This document shows, one piece after another, positions 7,394 to 13,113 of a stretch of 13,113 nt of DNA; the first letter of the stretch is position 1, and every line of letters starts with the position of its first letter. The notes beneath the pieces are model-generated. The model saw only the letters and a list, made by a program, of their open reading frames with translations, was not told the origin of the DNA and made no database searches. Made by a program: the position numbers and the translations under genes. The stretch is from an uncultured Chloroflexota bacterium (GTDB taxonomy: Bacteria > Chloroflexota > Anaerolineae > Anaerolineales > Anaerolineaceae): assembly GCA_902795255.1 (NCBI GenBank), contig CADBKS010000065.1, forward strand, positions 1 to 13,113, written 5' to 3'.

Positions 7394-7876
7394 TCAGCGA
7401 TGACGGATCACGGCACTGTCCGGGATGCGCTCCAGGATATAGTCCCGGACAAAGGGCATATCTTCCTCCGGCACATAGACCCGGACGGTCCTGTACCCGC
7501 CGGACATTTCAATATATTTATCCGTGACGGTCACTTCCGCGGTCTTTTTGAACCCGGCATAAAGCGCGGCCTTTCCGTACCCCGCTTTTACATATTCTTC
7601 CGTCATGAAGTATTCCTCATGCGGGGCATCCGCAGAATACGAGAGCAAAAGAATGGGAAGGCCAACCGCCAGGATCACACCGATCACGACCAGCGGGATC
7701 CAAAAATCGGTCTGCCTGTCTGTACTGCGGGACGCAATGAGATAAATGATGATCACAGCCGCACAGAGGAGCAATAGAACGTAAAACCCCGTTTTCACTG
7801 ACTGCCGGTGATATTCCTTATCGATCGGGCACTCCCAGCGGTAACTGACTTCCGATTTTCCTGTAATTTTTTCCAT
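7394..7876 (-). CDS. Small membrane protein, two TM helices plus soluble C-terminal domain
   Basis: 160 residues of unknown function. A short polar N-terminus (1-29) precedes two hydrophobic helices at about 30-48 (YVLLLLCAAVIIIYLI) and 59-79 (WIPLVVIGVILAVGLPILLL). A soluble domain of about 80 residues follows, with alternating beta-type strands (GFKKTAEVTVTDKYIEMSGGYRT) and an end segment VYVPEEDMPFVRDYILERIP. TM pair plus small beta-rich domain resembles YcxB/PH-like membrane proteins, but this is only a fold guess. The start at 7876 is chosen because GGAGGGG lies six bases upstream on the minus strand; the frame extends 10 codons further to 7906 without such a site. It could share a transcript with the downstream aldo/keto reductase, but no functional link is evident. 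Confidence 0.75.
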   Translation of the reverse strand: MEKITGKSEVSYRWECPIDKEYHRQSVKTGFYVLLLLCAAVIIIYLIASRSTDRQTDFWIPLVVIGVILAVGLPILLLSYSADAPHEEYFMTEEYVKAGYGKAALYAGFKKTAEVTVTDKYIEMSGGYRTVRVYVPEEDMPFVRDYILERIPDSAVIRHR

Positions 7877-7954
7877 TCCGAACCCCTCCATCTGTAATTT
7901 TAACATACGAAGGACCGGCAGGCAGACATTTGTACAGGCACGTAAAACATAAAA

Positions 7955-8206
7955 TCATGACCTTCGGCGAAGCCAGTGGTTTGCTCTGCGCTTGTAAGCG
8001 CACATCTATGAACGCTTAGCTGTGCACATGGCAATCGGAAGAGATTGCTTCGCAAGGCGCGGCCCGGTTGTTCGTGTGTTTGCATAGGCTGCTTGCCGCG
8101 CCCGGTTTATTTAGCCGGGGCCGATCGGGCTGGCCTTGCGGCCACCCGTCGGCCCCGGCACCCCGTTTATTGTGCCATGATCGTCAAACTTGTTTTTTCC
8201 GGCACA
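7955..8206. ncRNA. Candidate structured RNA or structured intergenic repeat
   Basis: This spacer has no credible gene but a run of strong hairpins. GCCA-GTG (7972-7978) pairs with CAC-A-TGGC (8025-8032) around TGCGCTT-GT-AAGCGCA (7987-8002). GCAATC (8031-8036) pairs with GATTGC (8043-8048), and TTGC-TTC-GCAA (8045-8055) is an alternative to it. GGCGCGGC (8056-8063) pairs with GCCGCGCC (8095-8102). A 19-bp stem with two bulges spans 8115-8158. TGTGCC (8171-8176) pairs with GGCACA (8201-8206). The transcribed strand is unknown. No known class (tmRNA, 6S, RNase P, SRP, T-box) was recognised. Short open frames here lack ribosome sites. It could equally be a DNA-level repeat such as a MITE remnant. 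Confidence 0.4.
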
Positions 8207-8295
8207 GTTTTCACGCAAAATAAATTGCTGAGCCACATCTATCTTTCAGCTAAAGCTCTTCGGATCCACTTACTTTTCAGATGTTTTTTTTACTA

Positions 8296-8338
8296 CAAAA
8301 ATATAAAACGCCGGCAGGGACGGATCCCCTCCGGCGTT
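8296..8338 (-). terminator. Terminator of the MFS transporter gene
   Basis: On the minus strand, AACGCCGG (8331-8338) pairs with CCGGCGTT (8307-8314), with further pairing AGGG/CCCT inside. It runs into TTATATTTTTGTAG. A second stem, GTCCGG/CCGGAC (8348-8353 and 8381-8386), sits between it and the MFS stop codon. Confidence 0.8.
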
Positions 8339-8387
8339 CTCTGACAAGTCCGGATATTGCGGACCGCATTTTGCGGCAGCCCGGACC

Positions 8388-9565
8388 TTATGCCTTTTTC
8401 TTCAATATCACGACCGTGATGACCAGAAGAATGGGGAAACAGATCCCGGCCAAAACCCCGGCCTGAATACTTTCACCCATCAACTGGGAAACATTGCCGA
8501 CAATTGCCGGCCCGGCCGCTCCCCCCATGTCACCGGCCAGGGCCAGAAACGCGAACAAAGCCGTACCGCCTTTCGGCAGCTTTTTGGAGGAAATGCTGAT
8601 GGACCCAGGCCACATGATTCCCACCGAGAAACCGCACAGCATACAGCCCGCAAGTCCCATGAACGGCAGGACGGCAAAAGCAGCCAGAAGATAGCTGCAG
8701 AGGCAGAGAATACCGGAGGCGATCATAAAGCCCGAAAGATCCGTTTTTTCTCCGAACCGGCCATATAAAACCCGGCTGATCCCCATAAATACCGCAAATC
8801 CGCAGGCACCTAGCGGGTCTCCTGCGGTTTTGGAGACTCCCAGCGATGATTCGCAAACGCGGATGCCCACTGCGCCATGGCAATCTCGGATGCTCCCGCA
8901 CATACCATCAACAGGACCAACAGCCAGAAGATCCCGGTTTTAAACAGCTGTCGGATCGTCATGCCTTCGCCATCCGCTACGATCGGTTCGATCGGACAGA
9001 CCGCAAAATTAGCCACATTGTACAGCGGAATAACGGCCCACAGGCACGCAAGGATCCGCCAGTGTTCCGTCCCGAAGAGCACAAAAAAGGCAGTCGACAA
9101 GGCGACCGTTCCGACCGCTCCCCAGCAGTAAAACGAATGCAGCAGGCTCATCATGCTTTCTTTGTTCTCAAAGGGACAGGCCTCAATGATGGGACTGCAG
9201 AGCACCTCGATCAGTCCGCTTCCGACGGCATACATGACCACACAGATCAGAATGCCGGCAAATGGCCTTGCGAACAGATCCGGAACAAAGGACAGCATGG
9301 CAAGTCCCGCTCCGAATGTGACCTGCGCGATGAGAATGCTTTTCCGGTACCCGATCCGGTCCACAAACTTCGCGCAGAGAAAATCCACGATCAGCTGCGT
9401 GATGTAAAACGTCAGCGGGATCAGCGCCAGTTCCGCATAGCTGATTCCGTAAGTCCTGTAAAACGTCAGAAAAAGCAGCGGCACAAAGTTCGCTGAGATC
9501 GCCTGGGTGACGAATCCGAGGTAACACGCGGTTTTCGTCCTGTTATAGTTTTTCGTTTCGGTCAT
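8388..9565 (-). pseudogene. MFS transporter broken by one frameshift
   Basis: Two minus-strand frames together make one 12-helix major facilitator protein of about 392 residues, a usual length. The first part starts at ATG 9565 (AAAGGAG about 10 bases upstream) and reads MTETKNYNRTKTACYLGFVT through many hydrophobic helices, including the loop-2/3 motif KFVDRIGYRKS, to MAQWASAFA. It then goes off frame and stops at about 8810. The second part resumes as ESSLGVSKTAGDPLGACGFAVFMGISRVLYGRFGEK and continues with C-terminal helices to ILKKKA and TAA at 8388. The switch lies at about 8850-8854, after codon 238, and needs one extra base (GCG AAT read as GCG GAA T). The substrate is unknown. There is no canonical slippery heptamer, so a recent one-base deletion or a sequencing error is more likely than programmed shifting. 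The open frame upstream to 9907 lacks family similarity and a ribosome site. Confidence 0.82.
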
Positions 9566-9627
9566 CGGGTGCCGGCTCCTTTGAAATCTGATTTTTCTGC
9601 AATTACCCACAGGTAAAAACGCATAAA

Positions 9628-9655
9628 AGTATAAGGGTGTTTTTCCGGAAAAACA
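9628..9655 (-). promoter_or_regulatory. Candidate MFS promoter with perfect dyad over the spacer/-35
   Basis: On the minus strand, TATACT (plus 9628-9633) is a good -10 box about 65 bases before the MFS start. Directly upstream is the perfect 18-nt palindrome TGTTTTTCCGGAAAAACA (9638-9655), covering the spacer and -35 region. The -35 match itself (TGTTTT) is poor. A regulator-binding site is a reasonable inference. Confidence 0.45.
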
Positions 9656-9673
9656 GAACGTACAGCGTTTTTG

Positions 9674-9690
9674 TGATTTTTCAAAAATCA
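9674..9690. repeat. Second perfect dyad upstream of the MFS promoter
   Basis: TGATTTTT-C-AAAAATCA is a perfect 8-bp inverted repeat with a one-base centre. Its centre lies about 35 bp from that of the 9638-9655 palindrome. It may be a second operator half of the same control region, or a chance AT-rich palindrome. Confidence 0.4.
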
Positions 9691-9900
9691 TATGCTCGCG
9701 GTTCATAGCATCTCCGATCAGAAAAAACCGATGCTGAGCGGTTATCAAAAGACAGCTCCCTGCGGAATGATCATGAAACCTCCTCAGGATGGCCCATTCT
9801 TGAAAAAGCTTCTCTTCTTTCTGCACGTCCGCTGCTGCAAGAACGTTCTTTATATCATAAACAATACGATATTTCTGATAAAAGTCATACAAAAATACCC

Positions 9901-9929
9901 TTGACATTGTACTTTATTTATTGTAAGAT
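9901..9929 (+). promoter_or_regulatory. Strong sigma-A-type promoter
   Basis: Perfect -35 TTGACA (9901-9906), an exact 17-bp spacer, and -10 TAAGAT (9924-9929, one mismatch to TATAAT). Predicted transcription starts near 9936. No coding sequence begins within 300 bases downstream. Confidence 0.75.
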
Positions 9930-9937
9930 ATGCATCG

Positions 9938-9971
9938 TCACATAATTAGAATTTAGATTCTAATTATGTGA
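9938..9971. repeat. 34-bp palindrome at the predicted transcription start
   Basis: Fifteen bases (9938-9952, starting TCACATAATTAGAAT) are perfectly repeated in inverse at 9957-9971 around the 4-nt centre TTAG. It covers about +2 to +35 of the predicted transcript. The core ATTAGA-N8-TCTAAT recurs in looser form at 10082-10110 (N17). AT-rich dyads of this kind are typical operators of MarR- or TetR-like repressors, but no regulator gene is in the window. Confidence 0.8.
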
Positions 9972-10028
9972 TTCTGATAACGGAAAAAAGTACGTTTTAT
10001 TTGAAGGGTTACAAGGCGATCTGAAAAA

Positions 10029-10050
10029 GCCGGTACCGCACCGGTTTTTT
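10029..10050 (+). terminator. Rho-independent terminator in the MFS-pepF spacer
   Basis: CCGGT (10030-10034) pairs with ACCGG (10040-10044) around ACCGC, followed by six T. The five A bases before the stem lengthen the pairing with the T-run. It lies about 100 bases after the predicted start site. Confidence 0.75.
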
Positions 10051-10229
10051 ATGAGTCTGCTTTTTTCCGGTTCAGGATCTTATTAGACCCACCCGCATAT
10101 TATTTCTAATCGGCAGTTAAATTCACAGCTGCGGCGGGTACATTTTCCGTGAAGATAACCGCAGGCCAGACGCTTATCACGGATCCCAGAGAGCCGCTGC
10201 AGGAAACAAGCCCAACCGGCAGAATACAT

Positions 10230-10235
10230 TATAAT
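10230..10235 (+). promoter_or_regulatory. -10 box of a pepF promoter
   Basis: A perfect TATAAT lies 24 bases before the pepF ATG and would give a leader of only about 18 nt. It starts just before or within the AGGAG ribosome site (10245-10249). No good -35 box is present at 16-18 bp upstream, so use of this box is uncertain. Confidence 0.4.
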
Positions 10236-10259
10236 ATAAGGGATAGGAGTATAAACTTT

Positions 10260-12023
10260 ATGGAATACTTACAGAGCAAATGGAAACTGGATGATCTGTA
10301 TCCGGAAGACTATAAAGCTGCTTTCGATGCTGATCTGAAAGAATTGAATCAGAAAGTTGAATCGTTTGAAAAATACCGCAGTGAACTGACCTCCGATATC
10401 ACTCCCGCGCGTTTTCTTGAGATCCTGAAGGATTATCAGGATATTGCCGAGATCTCATGGAAAATGGGCGGCTTCACCAGCCTGCGGGCATCCGGGGACA
10501 CCCAGAATACGGCGATCCTCAGTCTGATGCAGCAGACCGATGCCGTCACGACCGAACTGCAGAACAGGATCATGTTCTTTGATATCTGGTTCCGCAGTCT
10601 GGATGACGAAAAAGCAGCTCAGCTGATAGAAGCAGCCGAAGGCTACCGCTATTTCCTCACTAAAATGCGCAGCTACAAACCGCACATGCTCAGTGAAAGC
10701 GAAGAACAGATTGTCAATCTCAAAGATATGACCGGTTCCTCCGCTCTGGAAAGCCTCTATTCCTCCATCACCAACCGCTATGTTTTCAATGTGAAGATCG
10801 GCGGGGAAGAGAAAAAGATGACCCGCGGCGAACTGATGTCCTACGCCCACAGCGCCGTCCGGGATGAACGGAAAGCCGCCTACGAGGAACTCTATCGTGT
10901 TTACGGGAACGACGGGAATATCCTCGGACAGATCTATCAGTCCATCGCCCGCGACTGGGACACGGAAAATCTGAGCCTGCGCCATTTCAGCACGCCGATC
11001 TCCGTCCGCAACCATTACAACGACATTCCGGACGAAGTCGTCGATCTGCTGCTGAGCACCTGCCAGAAGAACAAACAGGTCTTCCAGGATTACTTCAAAC
11101 TGAAAAAGAATCTGATCGGGGTGGACGAACTGCACCGCTTCGACCTTTACGCACCGATCGCCGCGGATGACAGCCATGTCACTTTCGACGAAGCGATGAA
11201 GACCGTACTGAAGTCCTACAATGAGTTCGATCCGGCCTTCGCGAAAATGGCGGAACGGGTCTACAATGAACACCACATCGACAGCGAAGTCCGGCACGGC
11301 AAACGCGGCGGCGCCTTCTGCAGCACCGTCAGCCCGAAATACACCCCCTGGGTGCTGGTCAACTTCCAGGGAAAGAACGATGATATCTCTACGCTTGCCC
11401 ATGAGCTGGGTCACGCGATCCATTCCATGAGTGCGGAAGACCGCAACATTTTCGAACAGCATTCCTGCCTGCCGCTTGCCGAGACCGCTTCGACTTTCGG
11501 CGAAATGCTGCTTTCCGACTATCTTGAGAAGCAGACGGACGATAAGAAAGTCCTGAGCTCCATGCTGATCAAACAGATCGATGACAATTACGCGACGATC
11601 CAGCGCCAGGCTTATTTCGCCCTGTTTGAAAAAGAAGCGCACCGCCTGATCGCGGAAGGAGCGGACGTCGATAAACTCAACGAAGTCTATCTCTCCAACC
11701 TGAAGGATCAGTTCGGTGATTCCATGGTCGTGGATGAATATTTCAAATGGGAATGGGTCTCCATCCCGCATATTTATTCCACACCGTTTTATGTGTATGC
11801 CTATTCCTTCGGCCAGCTGCTGGTCCTTGCGCTGTACAACCAGTACAAAATCGAAGGAAAGAGCTTCATCCCGCGCTACAAAGAATTGCTCCACAAGGGC
11901 GGTTCCCAACGCCCGGCAGAGGTGCTGCTGGATGCAGGATTTGACTTTACGAAAGAATCTTTCTGGCAGGGAGGCTTTGACATTCTGAAAGGAAAAGTCG
12001 ACCGGCTGATCGCCCTTCAGTAA
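10260..12023 (+). CDS. pepF: Oligoendopeptidase F (M3B zinc peptidase)
   Basis: 587 residues, close to the usual 600. M3B enzymes cleave short peptides in the cytosol, recycling imported or degraded peptides. The zinc site is complete: HELGH at 381-385 (within LAHELGHAIHS, Glu382 catalytic), with the third ligand probably Glu408 in ETASTFGE. The substrate-side motif PHIYSTPFYVYAYSFG (503-518, His504 and Tyr511 region) is intact, as is the N-terminal WKLDDLYPED. The start at 10260 fits the family start and has AGGAG 10 bases upstream. The frame is open back to a GTG at 10149, but those codons resemble no part of the family and cross the TATAAT box. The base composition before the gene is AT-rich, while the gene itself matches its neighbours. 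It probably shares a message with the next gene. Confidence 0.95.
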   Translation: MEYLQSKWKLDDLYPEDYKAAFDADLKELNQKVESFEKYRSELTSDITPARFLEILKDYQDIAEISWKMGGFTSLRASGDTQNTAILSLMQQTDAVTTELQNRIMFFDIWFRSLDDEKAAQLIEAAEGYRYFLTKMRSYKPHMLSESEEQIVNLKDMTGSSALESLYSSITNRYVFNVKIGGEEKKMTRGELMSYAHSAVRDERKAAYEELYRVYGNDGNILGQIYQSIARDWDTENLSLRHFSTPISVRNHYNDIPDEVVDLLLSTCQKNKQVFQDYFKLKKNLIGVDELHRFDLYAPIAADDSHVTFDEAMKTVLKSYNEFDPAFAKMAERVYNEHHIDSEVRHGKRGGAFCSTVSPKYTPWVLVNFQGKNDDISTLAHELGHAIHSMSAEDRNIFEQHSCLPLAETASTFGEMLLSDYLEKQTDDKKVLSSMLIKQIDDNYATIQRQAYFALFEKEAHRLIAEGADVDKLNEVYLSNLKDQFGDSMVVDEYFKWEWVSIPHIYSTPFYVYAYSFGQLLVLALYNQYKIEGKSFIPRYKELLHKGGSQRPAEVLLDAGFDFTKESFWQGGFDILKGKVDRLIALQ

Positions 12024-12056
12024 AAGGGGACCGGTGTCTCTTTTCGGTAAATCATT

Positions 12057-13088
12057 ATGAGGATAACGAAAGAAAAGCTTCTGAGGCTGAGTGAAAGTTA
12101 TGTGCAGCAGCGGGCACGGAAGGACCGCTCGATGGTCTGCGCCTATGTCACGGGTTCGCTGCTGCGGAACTATCCGTTCATCAACGGGACGACGGATGTG
12201 GATATCATTATGATCCACTCCGAACTCCCGCAGGCGTACCGGGAAATCACCGGGATTTCGGAAGAAGCATCCTTCGACATCTACCATTACCCGAAGCAGT
12301 ATTTCGCCAACCCGCGCAACCTGCGGACAGATCCATGGATCGGTTCCTCCCTGTGTTTCGATCCCGTCGTGCTGTTCGGAAAAGGACACTGGTATGAGTT
12401 CGTACTTTCCTCCGTGGAAGCATCTTTTTTTCTTCCGGAGACCACCATGCGCAGGGCGCTGGTCTTCAACCGGGAAGCCCACAAATATTATTCCCAGCTC
12501 CAGAGGCTGGCAAACACCAATTATGAAACGACCTATGTTTTCAATTACCTGCTGTGCATTGAAAACGCGGTCAACTCCGTCGCCTGCCTCAGCAAACGTC
12601 CGTTGACCCTGCGCCATTTCCTGCAGGATTTCAACGAATGCAGCATGGATGTGGGAAACCCGGAACTGGTCGGCGAAGCGGAAAGCCTTTTCACCGACCA
12701 GCCGCTGGACCAGTATTACACGTACTATTCCCAGTTCTGGAACTACTACTTCGACTACTTCTCCAATTACGTGAAAGAGGATTTCTTCCCGGAGTACGGA
12801 AAGTTCCGCATGCCATATTACACCAAACCGGTCGAAGCCTACTGGGAAGCCCATCTCCCTTCCGCGATCTGGATCATGCTCAACACATGGACCCACTTTT
12901 TCAGTGCCATGAATCTGGAATTCAATGAAAGCTTCCATTCCTTCCTGGGTATGAACGGTCTGACACCACAGCAGTCCGTCACCCGCCTGCCGCAGATCGA
13001 TCACTTTCTTGAACAGGTCGATGATACGATCGACAACTGGGGAAAATCTAAAGGTATTGAAGACGGAACATCGATTTATCTGGAATAA
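12057..13088 (+). CDS. Polymerase-beta-fold nucleotidyltransferase domain protein
   Basis: 343 residues. The N-terminal part has the nucleotidyltransferase signature: Gly33-Ser34 in YVTGSLLRNYPF, then TDVDIIMIHSE with Asp47 and Asp49, and a likely third acidic residue Asp74 in SFDIYHYPKQYF. The full metal-binding set suggests an active enzyme that transfers a nucleotide to a small molecule, protein or RNA. The rest (about 120-343) is mainly helical and strikingly aromatic, for example YYTYYSQFWNYYFDYFSNY at 220-238. I do not recognise the family. Relatives of this fold include aminoglycoside nucleotidyltransferases and MntA-type antitoxins, but this protein is longer than MntA and no HepT-like partner is visible within the window. 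It begins 33 bp after pepF with no clear ribosome site and no terminator between, so co-transcription is likely. The stop is 25 bases from the window end. Confidence 0.75.
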   Translation: MRITKEKLLRLSESYVQQRARKDRSMVCAYVTGSLLRNYPFINGTTDVDIIMIHSELPQAYREITGISEEASFDIYHYPKQYFANPRNLRTDPWIGSSLCFDPVVLFGKGHWYEFVLSSVEASFFLPETTMRRALVFNREAHKYYSQLQRLANTNYETTYVFNYLLCIENAVNSVACLSKRPLTLRHFLQDFNECSMDVGNPELVGEAESLFTDQPLDQYYTYYSQFWNYYFDYFSNYVKEDFFPEYGKFRMPYYTKPVEAYWEAHLPSAIWIMLNTWTHFFSAMNLEFNESFHSFLGMNGLTPQQSVTRLPQIDHFLEQVDDTIDNWGKSKGIEDGTSIYLE

Positions 13089-13113
13089 ATTAAGCTGAGA
13101 AAATTTGTGAATC

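Larger units (their letters stand above)
9936..10050 (+). ncRNA. Candidate small RNA or attenuated leader of about 115 nt
   Basis: The interval begins just after the 9901-9929 promoter and ends at the 10030-10050 terminator. Its 5' end would fold into a 15-bp hairpin (9938-9971). No start codon with a ribosome site is visible; the best reading is an 18-codon GTG frame starting near 9968 (ending LKGYKAI) with no Shine-Dalgarno motif. It is either a free sRNA, a leader whose terminator attenuates pepF 210 bases downstream, or the remnant of a lost gene. Confidence 0.5.

Noticed and set aside
8045..8344. 99-codon plus-strand frame in the hairpin-rich spacer
   Set aside because: No ribosome site, its codons are dictated by the inverted repeats, and it crosses the MFS terminator.
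9566..9907. 114-codon upstream extension of the MFS first part
   Set aside because: It crosses the promoter and palindromes. The ribosome site and transporter-like sequence begin at 9565.
10030..10045. T-box-like GGTACCGC next to a terminator
   Set aside because: The T-box core (GGGTGG followed by ACC) and a specifier stem are absent. GGTACC is only the terminator's stem-loop.
10149..10259. GTG-started extension of pepF
   Set aside because: The added residues match nothing in PepF, and the ATG at 10260 has AGGAG upstream and the usual N-terminal sequence.
10455..13004. 849-codon open frame on the minus strand under pepF and the nucleotidyltransferase gene
   Set aside because: It is antisense to a PepF with a complete zinc site, has no family resemblance, and runs across two genes. 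Codon bias in GC-rich genes commonly leaves such frames open.

Overview
This 13.1 kb window is a GC-rich bacterial chromosome segment carrying mostly housekeeping and metabolic genes. Protein style (a clostridial-type purA/purB/hpt set, PepF of the M3B family, an Ogt with the Firmicute-type SAQAVGG loop), strong GGAGG-type ribosome binding sites and U-tract terminators suggest a high-GC, anaerobic, probably gut-associated member of the Bacillota (Clostridia). This is inferred from gene content; no rRNA gene is present and no database search was possible.

Layout. (1) 1-2777, plus strand: the 3' end of purA, then purB (stop and start overlap by one base), a strong terminator, then hpt. PurA and PurB convert IMP to AMP and Hpt makes IMP from hypoxanthine, so this is an AMP-synthesis and salvage block. 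(2) 2778-3048: a gene-free spacer made largely of 7-nt-period tandem arrays of three different sequence types plus a hairpin. It runs almost to the start codon of an O6-alkylguanine-DNA alkyltransferase gene (3049-3567). (3) 3568-5986: terminator, promoter and a GH31 alpha-glucosidase-like gene. (4) 6030-6078: a symmetric bidirectional terminator separates GH31 from convergent minus-strand genes: an aldo/keto reductase (6123-7262) and a small two-helix membrane protein (7394-7876). (5) 7907-8306: a spacer of about 400 bp with no credible gene but a dense series of strong hairpins, the best candidate here for an undescribed structured RNA or dispersed structured repeat. (6) 8388-9565, minus strand: an MFS transporter gene broken by one frameshift, with its own terminator and a promoter region carrying two perfect dyads. 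(7) 9566-10259: an AT-rich spacer with a plus-strand promoter (TTGACA-17-TAAGAT), a 34-bp near-perfect palindrome at the predicted transcription start and a terminator about 115 nt later. It looks like a small RNA or attenuated leader. (8) 10260-13088: pepF (oligoendopeptidase F), then a polymerase-beta-like nucleotidyltransferase of unknown role, 33 bp apart and probably co-transcribed.

No rRNA, tRNA, CRISPR array, transposase or phage gene was found. The most interesting parts are the non-coding ones: the heptamer arrays (one of which forms an arm of the purB terminator), the 7.96-8.21 kb hairpin cluster, and the promoter-palindrome-terminator unit at 9.90-10.05 kb.
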